Shown piece after piece: positions 42,171 through 51,256 of a stretch of 64,000 nucleotides of DNA. The stretch is from Saprospiraceae bacterium. Lineage in GTDB: Bacteria; Bacteroidota; Bacteroidia; Chitinophagales; Saprospiraceae. Every line of letters starts with the position of its first letter. Within the stretch, counting starts at the first letter, position 1. The notes beneath the pieces were generated by a model. That model was not told the DNA's origin, searched no databases, and saw only the letters and a list, made by a program, of their open reading frames with translations. The translations under genes were made by a program, and so were the position numbers. The stretch is from the NCBI GenBank assembly GCA_016717145.1, contig JADKGD010000035.1:1-64000 (forward strand). The letters are read 5' to 3'.

Positions 42171-42794
42171 ATGAAGCATTACAAATCACATCATGACAAC
42201 ACACAAGACGAAGTCAACGAACCGATTTATGACTACGATAAAGTATATACCTATGCTGACTACCTGAAGCTGGAATTTGAAGAAATGGTTGAAATTATCC
42301 GTGGTAAAATATTCAGGATGAGTCCTGCACCAAGGACGAATCATCAGACAATCAGTAGCAATTTACACTACCGACTCAGACAGCAATTAGAGAATAAAAT
42401 TTGCAAGGTCTTTCATGCACCTATTGACATTGTCCTTCCTATAGAAAATAAAAAAAGAAACAAGTCCACCACTGTGGTTCAGCCCGACCTCTGCGTCATC
42501 TGTAACCCTAAAATAATAGAAGAAAAAGCTGTTTTTGGTACACCTGATTTTGTTATAGAAATTATAGGTGGGAAACAAGTCAAAAAAGATACCCAGATCA
42601 AATTTGATCTGTATGAAGAAGCGGGAGTAGGCGAGTATTGGATCGTATTTGTCGATATGCGATTTGTAGAAGTTTTTATCCTTGAACATGGTAAATTCCA
42701 ACGACTCAATACTTTCTCAGAAGATGACATTGTGCCCATTAAAACTTTGCCGGGACTGGAGATCAGCATTGATGATATTTTTGAGGGCTTGTGA
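42171..42794 (+). CDS. Uma2 family endonuclease-like protein, copy 2
   Basis: 207 residues with the same PD-(D/E)xK core (QPDLCVICNP, TPDFVIEIIGGKQ, GVGEYWIVFVD). Its start (MKHYKSHHDN) and spacer are those of copy 3, while its 3' half is almost identical to copy 1, including the GGKQ sequence. The variable window (about 42338-42417) reads ISSNLHYRLRQQLENKIC, close to copy 4 in part. This mosaic pattern points to gene conversion. Confidence 0.88.
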   Translation: MKHYKSHHDNTQDEVNEPIYDYDKVYTYADYLKLEFEEMVEIIRGKIFRMSPAPRTNHQTISSNLHYRLRQQLENKICKVFHAPIDIVLPIENKKRNKSTTVVQPDLCVICNPKIIEEKAVFGTPDFVIEIIGGKQVKKDTQIKFDLYEEAGVGEYWIVFVDMRFVEVFILEHGKFQRLNTFSEDDIVPIKTLPGLEISIDDIFEGL

Positions 42795-42838
42795 TAATTT
42801 GATAGATTTTCATTGTCAGCCATCTCATAAGAAACCCT

Positions 42839-42846
42839 TATATTTG
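42839..42846 (+). promoter_or_regulatory. -7 element of Uma2 copy 3
   Basis: TATATTTG in a type-B spacer that is identical to the spacer before copy 2. Confidence 0.5.
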
Positions 42847-42872
42847 CATGAACGTACCATACAATCCATATT

Positions 42873-43496
42873 ATGAAGCATTACAAATCACATCATGACA
42901 ACACACAAGACGAAGTCAACGAACCGATTTATGACTACGATAAAGTATATACCTATGCTGACTACCTGAAGCTGGAATTTGAAGAAATGGTTGAAATTAT
43001 CCGTGGTAAAATATTCAGGATGAGTCCGGCACCAAAGACAAATCACCAAGCAATAACAAGAAATATTATTGGTAATCTCTATGTTGCCTTAAAAGGTAAA
43101 CAATGTCAGGTATTTAATGCGCCCATAGATATTGTTCTTCCTATTGAAAATAAGAAACGGAAGAAATCAACGACCGTCGTCCAACCCGATATATGTGTGA
43201 TCTGCAATCCCAAGATCATAGAAGAAAAAGCTGTCTTCGGTACACCGGATTTTGTTATAGAAATTATAGCCGGAAAAAATGTGAAAAAAGATACTCAGAT
43301 CAAATTTGATCTGTATGAAGAAGCCGGTGTAGGCGAATATTGGATGGTATTTGTGGATATTCGATTTGTAGAAGTTTTTATCCTTGAAAATGGCAAGTTT
43401 CAAAGACTCAATACTTTCTCAGAAGATGACATTGTACCCATCAAAACATTGCCGGGACTGGAGATCAGCATTGATGATATTTTTGAGGGGCTGTGA
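42873..43496 (+). CDS. Uma2 family endonuclease-like protein, copy 3
   Basis: 207 residues with the family core (QPDICVICNP, TPDFVIEIIAGKN, GVGEYWMVFVD). The first 160 bases are identical to copy 2, the variable window (about 43040-43119) reads ITRNIIGNLYVALKGKQC and differs from all others, and the tail matches the remnant before copy 1 (EGL with GGG codon and the type-A spacer). Confidence 0.88.
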   Translation: MKHYKSHHDNTQDEVNEPIYDYDKVYTYADYLKLEFEEMVEIIRGKIFRMSPAPKTNHQAITRNIIGNLYVALKGKQCQVFNAPIDIVLPIENKKRKKSTTVVQPDICVICNPKIIEEKAVFGTPDFVIEIIAGKNVKKDTQIKFDLYEEAGVGEYWMVFVDIRFVEVFILENGKFQRLNTFSEDDIVPIKTLPGLEISIDDIFEGL

Positions 43497-43539
43497 GCAT
43501 TTTATGATTTTTATATCCAGCCATCTTATAAGTAACCCT

Positions 43540-43547
43540 TATATTTG
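43540..43547 (+). promoter_or_regulatory. -7 element of Uma2 copy 4
   Basis: TATATTTG in a type-A spacer identical to that before copy 1. Confidence 0.5.
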
Positions 43548-43573
43548 CCATATAATATAAAACCGCGATTTAT

Positions 43574-44209
43574 ATGAAAGATTACAAATCACCTCATGAC
43601 ACATTACAAGACGAAGTCAATGAACCGACTTATGACTACGACAAAGTATATACCTATGCCGACTACCTGAAGCTGGAATTTGAAGAAATGGTTGAAATCA
43701 TCCGTGGTAAAATATTCAGGATGAGTCCTGCACCAAGGACTAGTCATCAAATTTTAAGTGGGAATATTTATTATAGATTGCGTCAAAAATTAGAAGGGCA
43801 TCCATGCCAGCTATTTAGCGCACCAATAGATATTGTTCTACCTATTGAAAATAAAAAACGAAACAAATCCACCACAGTCGTCCAACCCGACATATGTGTG
43901 ATCTGCAATCCTAAGATCATAGAAGAAAAAGCGGTCTTCGGTGCACCGGATTTTGTAATAGAAATCATAGCTGGGAAGCAAGTCAAAAAAGACACTCAGA
44001 TCAAGTTTGATCTGTATGAAGAAGCGGGAGTAGGCGAATATTGGATCGTATTTGTGGATATGCGATTTGTAGAAGTTTTTATCCTTGAAAATGGCAAGTT
44101 CCAAAGACTCAATACTTTCTCAGAAGATGATATTGTACCTATTAAAACTTTGCCGGGTCTGGAGATCAGTATTGATGATATTTTTGAGGGTTTGTTATAT
44201 GAGTCATAA
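43574..44209 (+). CDS. Uma2 family endonuclease-like protein, copy 4
   Basis: 211 residues; the last four (LYES) extend beyond the end of the other copies. The core is QPDICVICNP, APDFVIEIIAGKQ and GVGEYWIVFVD. The variable window (about 43741-43820) reads LSGNIYYRLRQKLEGHPC. The 3' spacer differs from those of the other copies, marking the end of the array. Confidence 0.88.
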   Translation: MKDYKSPHDTLQDEVNEPTYDYDKVYTYADYLKLEFEEMVEIIRGKIFRMSPAPRTSHQILSGNIYYRLRQKLEGHPCQLFSAPIDIVLPIENKKRNKSTTVVQPDICVICNPKIIEEKAVFGAPDFVIEIIAGKQVKKDTQIKFDLYEEAGVGEYWIVFVDMRFVEVFILENGKFQRLNTFSEDDIVPIKTLPGLEISIDDIFEGLLYES

Positions 44210-44321
44210 ACATTGACCACATAGGATATTTAATCTTAACAACAAATCAATTATCTGTCCGCCTTTTTGTGAATTCAATTAAATTTATAAACAATTATAG
44301 TCTTTTTAAGATTAGTAGTTA

Positions 44322-44329
44322 TATTTTTG
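44322..44329 (+). promoter_or_regulatory. -7 element of the BatA-like gene
   Basis: TATTTTTG matches TAnnTTTG and lies 20 bp before ATG 44350, supporting that start over the one at 44269. Confidence 0.45.
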
Positions 44330-44349
44330 CATCCACAATAGCTAATTCT

Positions 44350-46377
44350 ATGCAGTTTTTATTCCCTTCTTTTTTATGGGCACTCACGGCTTTGGCCATT
44401 CCGGTGATCATACATCTCTTTTATTTCAGGAGGTTCAAAAGGGTTTATTTTACTAATGTGAAATTCCTTAAGGAAATAAAGGAAGAAACATCCAACCGCA
44501 ACAAACTTAAAAATTTGTTGGTCTTATTGTCCAGATGCCTTGCAGTTGCCTGTCTTGTATTTGCTTTTGCGCAACCCTTTATTCCGACAGGTGACGCCGT
44601 CAAAACGGGTGTGAACAACGTGTCTGTCTTTATAGATAATTCTTACAGTATGACTGCAAAGAGGCAGGATATTCCATTGCTGGATTACGCTAAGGATAGG
44701 GCAAAAGCCATCATTGAAGCATATAGTGATGAGGATAAATTTCAGGTATTGACACATGATTTTGAAGGCAGACACCAGCGTTTATTAAGTAAAGAAGATG
44801 CTTTAAGTTATATAGAAGAGATCATAATTACACCTTCAGTTCAAACATTAGATAATGTGATCAATCGCCAGAAACAACTACTCGAAACGGTTACTTCCAA
44901 TAAAATTGCTTATATCCTGTCTGACTTTCAGAAAAGCATTACGAATATTGATCAATACCGCGACACAACTATTGAAGTCAATCTATTACCTATACAAACT
45001 ACACAACCAAAAAATGTTTCGGTTGATAGTGTATGGTTTGATGGACCGATACCTGTATTGAATCAAAACAACAAGCTGGTAGTAAGGGTGAAAAATTATA
45101 GTGGTCAGGATGCCGAACAAGTTAAGTTATCATTTAAAAAGGACGGTCAGGAAAAACCAATTGGCATAAGAGATATTCCAGCCAATGGCGCCATCACTGA
45201 CACTGTGGTGGTGAATGTTAGTAAATCAGGTTGGCAGCAGGCAGTTATCTCCGTTACTGACTATCCTGTACAGTTTGACGACGATTTTTACATAACATTT
45301 TCTGTGCAGGATTCCATAAAAGCATTGTTCATTAATGAGAATGGGCCAAATAAGTACATGGATGCTTTATTTAAAGGTGTACCTAATTTTCATTTATCCA
45401 ATCAAAATCTTAACCAACTTCAATACCAACAATTTGGAAATTTTGACCTTATCATATTAAATGATTTAAAGTCCATTTCTTCAGGGCTGGCTTCTGAGTT
45501 ATCCCAATACGTAAGAAATGGAGGAAAAACACTCATTTTCCCGGGCAAAAACGCTGATATAAATACTTATAATGCATTATTGAGTTCAGTCAGGGCGCAT
45601 ACCTTAACAAATATAAATAAATCTAAAAAAGAAGTGTCTTCCATTAATACCGAGCCATTTATTTTTTCAGATGTATTCATAACTACAAAAAATAATTTGA
45701 AACTTCCTGTCACTTCACTTTCATATGACCAGTCAAACATTCAGTCAAATTTTGAAGAAAAATTATTGGTATATAGGGATGGAAGCGCATATTTGAGTAG
45801 TTACAAAGTGGATGATGGTCAGATCTTTTTCTGTGCAGCTCCACTTGATGCTGAATCAAATGATCTGGTTTTTAATGCTGAGATTTTTGTGCCCATGATA
45901 TATAAAATGGCTATTTCTACTACGAAACAAAAAAATCTTGCTTATAAAATTTCCAATAATGTAGTTATCGAAACAGACAATAAACGGCATTCAGGCGATT
46001 TTGTATATAAAATCAGTGGTGCAAAAGAGTTTATACCAGGTCAAATTCCAAATGGAAATAAAATAAACCTTGACTTAAATGATCAGATAAAAACTGCAGG
46101 ATTTTATAATATTATGCTTGATGATGACACTGTTGGCAAATGTGCTTTCAATTATGACCGGAAAGAGTCTGATCTCAATATGTTTACCGAAGCAGAACTC
46201 GAAGAAATAAATCCTGGTAATAAAAAAATAAAAGTCATATCGTCTGCATTGCAAGCCAATGTTTCAGGCGCAATAAACGAAAAAGATAAAGGAATTGTGC
46301 TTTGGAAATGGTTTTTGATAGCAGCACTGGCTTTTCTTGCCATTGAATCATTATTGTTGAGGTTTTATAAAAATTAA
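44350..46377 (+). CDS. BatA-domain/vWA membrane protein
   Basis: The start at 44350 (MQFLFPSFLWALTALAIPVI) gives the usual BatA N-terminus with one membrane segment, the HLFYFRRFKRVYFTNVKFL segment and a second membrane segment. A von Willebrand A domain follows with MIDAS FIDNSYSM, then long periplasmic beta-rich domains and a C-terminal membrane helix. About 675 residues. Family members are found in many Bacteroidota next to a dihydroorotase-like gene, as here; their function is unknown. The next gene starts 8 bp downstream. Confidence 0.88.
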   Translation: MQFLFPSFLWALTALAIPVIIHLFYFRRFKRVYFTNVKFLKEIKEETSNRNKLKNLLVLLSRCLAVACLVFAFAQPFIPTGDAVKTGVNNVSVFIDNSYSMTAKRQDIPLLDYAKDRAKAIIEAYSDEDKFQVLTHDFEGRHQRLLSKEDALSYIEEIIITPSVQTLDNVINRQKQLLETVTSNKIAYILSDFQKSITNIDQYRDTTIEVNLLPIQTTQPKNVSVDSVWFDGPIPVLNQNNKLVVRVKNYSGQDAEQVKLSFKKDGQEKPIGIRDIPANGAITDTVVVNVSKSGWQQAVISVTDYPVQFDDDFYITFSVQDSIKALFINENGPNKYMDALFKGVPNFHLSNQNLNQLQYQQFGNFDLIILNDLKSISSGLASELSQYVRNGGKTLIFPGKNADINTYNALLSSVRAHTLTNINKSKKEVSSINTEPFIFSDVFITTKNNLKLPVTSLSYDQSNIQSNFEEKLLVYRDGSAYLSSYKVDDGQIFFCAAPLDAESNDLVFNAEIFVPMIYKMAISTTKQKNLAYKISNNVVIETDNKRHSGDFVYKISGAKEFIPGQIPNGNKINLDLNDQIKTAGFYNIMLDDDTVGKCAFNYDRKESDLNMFTEAELEEINPGNKKIKVISSALQANVSGAINEKDKGIVLWKWFLIAALAFLAIESLLLRFYKN

Positions 46378-46385
46378 GGAGTTAT

Positions 46386-47633
46386 ATGGATATACTCATT
46401 AAAAATGTTACCATTATTCATGAAGGTTCTGATTACCATCTTAAGATCTTCGATATTTTGATTAATAATGGAAAAATTTTATCAATAGCCAAAAATATTG
46501 ATGCATCAAATGTAAAGATCATTGAAGGTAAAAAAATGTATTGTTGTATTGGATTGTGTGACATTGGAACAGGTAGTGGCGAACCAGGTTATGAGCATAG
46601 AGAAAGCCTGCAAACCCTAACCCAGGCTGCCATGGCAGGAGGTTATACGGCCCTGGCAGTATTTCCGAATAACAAACCAATTACTCAATCAAAAGCTGAC
46701 ATAAAATTTCTTATTGACCACCACGATTTAAATGGTGTTAAAATATTTCCTATTGGCGCTTTAAGCAAAGACCTCAAAGGCCAGGATATAGGCGAATATA
46801 TGGATATGGCAAGTGCCGGAGCTGTGGCATTTTCAGATGGACTTGAATCTGTAAAGGATACCGGCTTATTATCCAGAGCTTTACAATATTCCGGGCAGAT
46901 TAATGGTATTGTAATACATCATCCAAATGACCATTATCTAAGTCAGGGTGGAGAAATGCATGAAGGTGAGATGAGTACTTCTCTTGGTATAAAAGGGGTG
47001 CCTGAAATCGCTGAAGTCCATGTGGTGCAAAGGGATATTTTGTTAAACGCCTATAATGAAGGTAATCTCATTTTACATTGTATTTCGACAGCAACGTCAA
47101 TTGAGGACATAAAATCTGCCAAAAAAGACCAGAAATCTTTATTTGCAACAGTGGCTTACATGAATTTACTGTTTACCGATGAAGATATGGGTGATTTTGA
47201 TACTAATCTTAAAGTAAGTCCGGTATTGCGTTCAAAAACTGATAAAGAAGCGCTTATCGCCGGTTTAAGTGATGGTAGTTTAGATGCTATTGTATCAAAT
47301 CACGCTCCTTTGGATGAAGAATCAAAAAATCTGGAATTTACATATGCCACTCCAGGTGCTTCAGGCTTAGAAACTTGCCTGATTGCTTGTGTGTCAGGAT
47401 TAAAAAATTTGATTGAACTACCCACCATCATACATAAATTGACCATCGGACCCAGAAAATTGCTTAATATTTCTATCCCTCAAATAGCAGAGGGGCACAT
47501 TGCAGACTTATGTGTTTTTGATATTGGAGATACTTACACATACAATGCTAACCTGGTTAAATCCAAGTCAGCTAATAACCCATTTATTGATAAAAATTTT
47601 GAAGTCAGAATTCTGGCTACTTTAATAGGGTAG
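46386..47633 (+). CDS. Dihydroorotase-like amidohydrolase lacking metal ligands
   Basis: 415 residues of the dihydroorotase family. At the place of the DxHxHLREPG zinc motif it has DIGTGSGEPG, so both His are Gly or Ser positions, and the TDHAPH motif is SNHAPL. The LHCISTA His is kept. It is therefore probably not an active dihydroorotase; it may be a structural partner or have another role. An AAGGAG Shine-Dalgarno sequence stands 6 bp before the ATG, unusual in this window, and the gene is 8 bp after the BatA-like gene, so coupled. Confidence 0.85.
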   Translation: MDILIKNVTIIHEGSDYHLKIFDILINNGKILSIAKNIDASNVKIIEGKKMYCCIGLCDIGTGSGEPGYEHRESLQTLTQAAMAGGYTALAVFPNNKPITQSKADIKFLIDHHDLNGVKIFPIGALSKDLKGQDIGEYMDMASAGAVAFSDGLESVKDTGLLSRALQYSGQINGIVIHHPNDHYLSQGGEMHEGEMSTSLGIKGVPEIAEVHVVQRDILLNAYNEGNLILHCISTATSIEDIKSAKKDQKSLFATVAYMNLLFTDEDMGDFDTNLKVSPVLRSKTDKEALIAGLSDGSLDAIVSNHAPLDEESKNLEFTYATPGASGLETCLIACVSGLKNLIELPTIIHKLTIGPRKLLNISIPQIAEGHIADLCVFDIGDTYTYNANLVKSKSANNPFIDKNFEVRILATLIG

Positions 47634-47686
47634 TGGTAAAATATTATTTCAAATATAGACGAAGGCTTTGTCTATAATTGGATACC

Positions 47687-49129
47687 TTATGAATAAAATC
47701 TAAGATATATTATCAGTAAAAGTACAACCAGTACGTTACTTAAAAAATTCACACTATCATTTTTAACCCATGTCAATCCTTTTACTGGTTTCGAATCTAA
47801 ATCATAATCTTCAGTCAATTGTCCATTAGTTAAATATTTTACCTGAATTAAACTACCTAATACACTATCAATAAACATACCTGTGATGCCACCCAAAATG
47901 ACTGGAATAGTTTGAGTCAAATCCAGGTTAAAAATAAACTTACTTGTCAACCCAAACAAAATAGCTGCCAATACACCCGATACTGTACCAATTATTGAAA
48001 TACCACCTGACAATCCGCTTTTCACCGGTTTCCACGTGATAATATCGTACGTTTTTTTGCCAAAATAAGTGCCAATATCGCTGCTTATGGTGTCACTCAA
48101 ACTTATATTGATAGAGACCAGATATGCGATCAGAAATATAATGTCATTGGAAAACGCAAATAATAAAAAACAAATTACAGCCGTCAACCCATTGGCCAAA
48201 ACCTGGAACGCATCTCTGCCTGATGCATCTTTGTGTTTGGGAATCAGCTTGGAGGTAAGACTTCCTATTATAAAAAATATTGCCATTGGCAACAGAAATA
48301 AGGGGCCGAGAGGAAATATGATTGCTATGGCTAACATAAGCGCAGCAGCTGAACCGGTAGCATTAAGCCATTTTTTATGATATACTAGCCATAACATAAA
48401 TATAATTATAACAAGCCAAAGCCATTCTGTTACATTTGGTGTTTTTTGTACCATTATCTCATACCAAAATGCAGCGACCAAAGGGATTGTGAGATTATCA
48501 CTTCCCCGATATGAAAACAACTCACTCAGTGAAGGTAAGGCAGCTATGATCAGTACGACCGGATGGAATCCAATAAAATAAAAGGCAATGGCACAAGTTG
48601 TCATATAAAAAATACTAAATCCAAGCCATGACTTTTGTTCGTATAAAAAAGTCAATTTTGGAAAACCATATTTTAGTCCGATAAGACCACCTAAAGCATC
48701 ACTTAAGCCCAAAGTAAATATCGCAAACAGAACAGATGGGATTGAGATTGGGGCTAGCAATAGTATTCCGAATGCCAAAGGGAAAAGGGCAATACCATAA
48801 CTTTTTCGTTCACTTGGTATTATTAGGTTCTTGTGGGCAATGTAGGCCAATATTACAGAAAAAAAGATAAATAGATATGCCAATTCTGTTTTAGAGTCAC
48901 TGGAATTGACTACGATGCCACATGTTAAAATAGCAACTATATGCAATATCTTACGGCCACTTTCAAACGCAAGTAATTTATTATCCGTAAAATATTTTGT
49001 TACCATCAGTGTTATTAATATCAGGCATAAAGAAGCCAGGTACGTATAATAAGTCGATAGTGCTACTTCTGACATTGATCTGATACATGAGATTATTATC
49101 AAATGTAGGAAAAAATGGAGCATATCCAA
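47687..49129 (-). CDS. Fused phytol kinase-like and DUF92 (VTE6-like) membrane protein
   Basis: 480 residues, all membrane. The N-terminal half resembles dolichol/phytol kinases (FESGRKILHIVAI, GLSDALGGLIGLKYG). The C-terminal half is DUF92 (GRDAFQVLANGL, DTISSDIGTYFGKKTYDI, PVKSGLSGGISIIGT, GMFIDSVLGSLIQ). In plants the separate proteins VTE5 and VTE6 phosphorylate phytol and phytyl phosphate in turn, so this fusion could make an isoprenyl diphosphate from an isoprenoid alcohol; the substrate in this organism is inferred. The real start is perhaps Met 49075. It converges on the dihydroorotase-like gene. Confidence 0.82.
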   Translation of the reverse strand: MDMLHFFLHLIIISCIRSMSEVALSTYYTYLASLCLILITLMVTKYFTDNKLLAFESGRKILHIVAILTCGIVVNSSDSKTELAYLFIFFSVILAYIAHKNLIIPSERKSYGIALFPLAFGILLLAPISIPSVLFAIFTLGLSDALGGLIGLKYGFPKLTFLYEQKSWLGFSIFYMTTCAIAFYFIGFHPVVLIIAALPSLSELFSYRGSDNLTIPLVAAFWYEIMVQKTPNVTEWLWLVIIIFMLWLVYHKKWLNATGSAAALMLAIAIIFPLGPLFLLPMAIFFIIGSLTSKLIPKHKDASGRDAFQVLANGLTAVICFLLFAFSNDIIFLIAYLVSINISLSDTISSDIGTYFGKKTYDIITWKPVKSGLSGGISIIGTVSGVLAAILFGLTSKFIFNLDLTQTIPVILGGITGMFIDSVLGSLIQVKYLTNGQLTEDYDLDSKPVKGLTWVKNDSVNFLSNVLVVLLLIIYLRFYS

Positions 49130-49169
49130 ACTTTGATAGCTGAAGAAACTTAAATACTTGAAATAAAAA

Positions 49170-49198
49170 AAAGAGAGCCATTTCGGATGACTCTCTTT
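49170..49198 (-). terminator. Terminator of the T9SS-sorted protein gene
   Basis: AAAGAGAG and CTCTCTTT pair with an inner CAT/ATG extension, and on the minus strand a T-rich run follows. It lies 65 bp after the stop at 49263 and upstream of the fusion gene. Confidence 0.65.
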
Positions 49199-49262
49199 AA
49201 TGTTCGAATATAAAAGTTAGAAGTTAGTTATTGGCCATTTCAAAATGTGATGGCCAATATTA

Positions 49263-50426
49263 TTATTTTACTACAATCAATTTATGCGTACTGATGTCAC
49301 CATCTATAGACACAGTAAGTGTGTATAAGCCTGGTAATACATTTTGAAGGCTTACTACACCTTCAGCACGATTATTCTGAATGGTGGTTTTGTAAATGTT
49401 TTTTGTGATTGCTCCGCCGTTTACATCCATTAAATCTGCAATGACCGATGCTCCATTTCCACCAGTGATGCTGATATTAAAACTTGTGATCGCAGGATTT
49501 GGAAAGATATTTACCGAGTTTTCAACAGATATCCTTGAATTTGACTGATCAACAGATTTTGTCACTTCAATACTACCAATTTGTAATTTTGTGATTTGTG
49601 TTTCAATATTTTTTGTTTGTTTACATCCTCTTGAGTCTGTAATGTCAAGGGTATAAGTTCCGAAATTGTCTTGAGTAACATTTTTTAACTTTACATCTTT
49701 GTTATAAGATTTATAACCATTGGGACCATTCCATTCATATGAGAATGGACCATATTTTACATTGTCTTTCAAGTCGACATTAAGCTCAAGGTTATTTTTA
49801 ATGGTTTTATTTGATATGCCTTTTATAATATCCAATTCAGGTGTTTCAATGGCTTCATTTCCACGATATTTCTGTTGTATGCCCCCTACAGTAAATCCAT
49901 TACTGAAATCACCTCCCATCATACCTCTTGCCTGAGAATCAGGATCAAGGCCATTTTCAAAAAGCTTGATATTATCTCCACAATCAGTAATCGGCAGAAT
50001 GTTTAAACTAAAAAGTTTTACAGCATCTCCTTTTTTTAGGTCGTTATAGAAAGCCGCAGGAGATAGGGTAGGTATGATGCTTACATAATCATTAAACTGG
50101 TCGGCGTCCGGCCCTAATGACGAGTTTGCCACTGTCCAGGTTAATGGTGTGTCTCCGGAATAATTCTGATTGTTTTGAAGAGGCATATAGCTTTTAGCCA
50201 TTTCGACAGTGCTGCCTGCCGGTACTACCATTGTATATTGAGCATTAAATTGCACACGTTCCCGCATAGATTTTGCACTGCCTTCTTTAATAATAAGGTA
50301 ACAGTCAAAAAGATTTGTCTGCTCATTAAATTTAACCTGATAGTTAACTCCACTTATCTGAGAATTAACACTATTGCTGAATAACATTACGATTAGTAAT
50401 GCCTTTAAATGGAATTTGGTAAACAT
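49263..50426 (-). CDS. Secreted protein with T9SS C-terminal domain
   Basis: 387 residues: signal peptide (FSNSVNSQ), an N-terminal domain of about 170 residues that I do not recognise, an Ig/PKD-like region with the YEWNGPNGYKS and GTYTLDITDSRGC motifs, and a T9SS sorting domain (INIFPNPAITSFNISITGG to the end). This order is common for cell-surface proteins of Bacteroidota. It is a single gene with its own terminator. Confidence 0.8.
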   Translation of the reverse strand: MFTKFHLKALLIVMLFSNSVNSQISGVNYQVKFNEQTNLFDCYLIIKEGSAKSMRERVQFNAQYTMVVPAGSTVEMAKSYMPLQNNQNYSGDTPLTWTVANSSLGPDADQFNDYVSIIPTLSPAAFYNDLKKGDAVKLFSLNILPITDCGDNIKLFENGLDPDSQARGMMGGDFSNGFTVGGIQQKYRGNEAIETPELDIIKGISNKTIKNNLELNVDLKDNVKYGPFSYEWNGPNGYKSYNKDVKLKNVTQDNFGTYTLDITDSRGCKQTKNIETQITKLQIGSIEVTKSVDQSNSRISVENSVNIFPNPAITSFNISITGGNGASVIADLMDVNGGAITKNIYKTTIQNNRAEGVVSLQNVLPGLYTLTVSIDGDISTHKLIVVK

Positions 50427-50747
50427 AACTTAATATTTTATTTATAAAAGATAGACACAATAAAGTTCAGATTACCCTATCCAATAACCATACCAAAATA
50501 CATTTTTATAAGTGTAATGTGATTTATACCTAAATTTTGGTAGTATTTTTTATTGATTTTTTAAAAGTGATTTTTAAGTATAATCAAGATGTAGAATGTA
50601 ATATTTGCTATGAACTGTAAAGAGAATTATTGAAAATTAGTTTGGAAATAATACTTTAATTAGTCAGTTTGAAGTCCATTAAATTTTATAAGTAATAAGT
50701 ATATTGATTTTTACAATTACTTAATGTGAAAACTTATTTTATTTAAA
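50427..50747. other. Intergenic, nothing assigned
   Basis: AT-rich stretch upstream of the T9SS-sorted protein gene; no gene or repeat is seen. Confidence 0.3.
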
Positions 50748-50990
50748 TTAAAGCTTAAAGAAATGAGGTGTTTGTAGTGTTTCAAAACGGCACATTGCGC
50801 CATCACATTCGTCTTTAGTAAACTTATCTAAATGTGCAATAAAACATAAATCATAACATAGCTTGATAGCAAATGTATGACAGATTTTTGATAATGTATT
50901 TTGTGATGTATGGTAGTCTGATTCGTTAATGGCATGAAATCGGAAAGGTATGTTTATGCATCTCAGAAGTTTTTGTATAAAACAGTTACC
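50748..50990 (-). other. Unassigned open stretch with protein-like composition
   Basis: 80 codons are open on the minus strand with a cysteine-rich peptide (for example CYDLCFIAHLDKFTKDECDG) but there is no ATG, GTG or TTG near its 5' end. It may be the remnant of a gene. It starts 14 bp after a terminator-like hairpin. Confidence 0.25.
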
Positions 50991-51003
50991 TTAGGGTTAA
51001 AAT

Positions 51004-51060
51004 AAAAAAAGCCCGTGTAAGACGAAAACACGGGCATTACTCAATTTAATAACCAAAACT
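51004..51060 (-). ncRNA. Small-RNA-like unit 2 (shared 19-mer plus terminator)
   Basis: The minus strand has the complement of CAATTTAATAACCAAAACT (51042-51060), then a perfect 8-bp hairpin GCCCGTGT/ACACGGGC (51011-51035) and seven U. No strong -7 element is found at the expected distance. Confidence 0.4.
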
Positions 51061-51175
51061 CATATATTATTAATATTTCAAATACCGTGCCAAATATTTT
51101 TACATAGTTTAATATGACTATATGTACCTGAAAATTTATGTTGGGTCATTTTAAATTTTAAAATGGCTTTCCTAC

Positions 51176-51242
51176 AAAAAAAAAGTGCTCGTGACTTTTC
51201 ACGAGCAACTACGAATTTTACAATTTAATAACCAAAACTTAC
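51176..51242 (-). ncRNA. Small-RNA-like unit 1 (promoter, shared 19-mer, terminator)
   Basis: A consensus -7 element (complement of CAAATATA, 51249-51256) is followed 10 bp later by the 19-mer (51221-51239), a 9-bp hairpin (51186-51207) and nine U. The predicted transcript is about 65 nt. There is no reading frame of note in it. Confidence 0.5.
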
Positions 51243-51248
51243 ACAATG

Positions 51249-51256
51249 CAAATATA
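51249..51256 (-). promoter_or_regulatory. -7 promoter element of small-RNA-like unit 1
   Basis: TATATTTG on the minus strand, placed just upstream of the shared 19-mer. Confidence 0.45.

Noticed and set aside
41341..44209. Uma2 array considered as a CRISPR-like or phase-variation cassette
   Set aside because: The repeats are whole genes with own promoters; no inverted recombination sites, invertase or spacers are seen.
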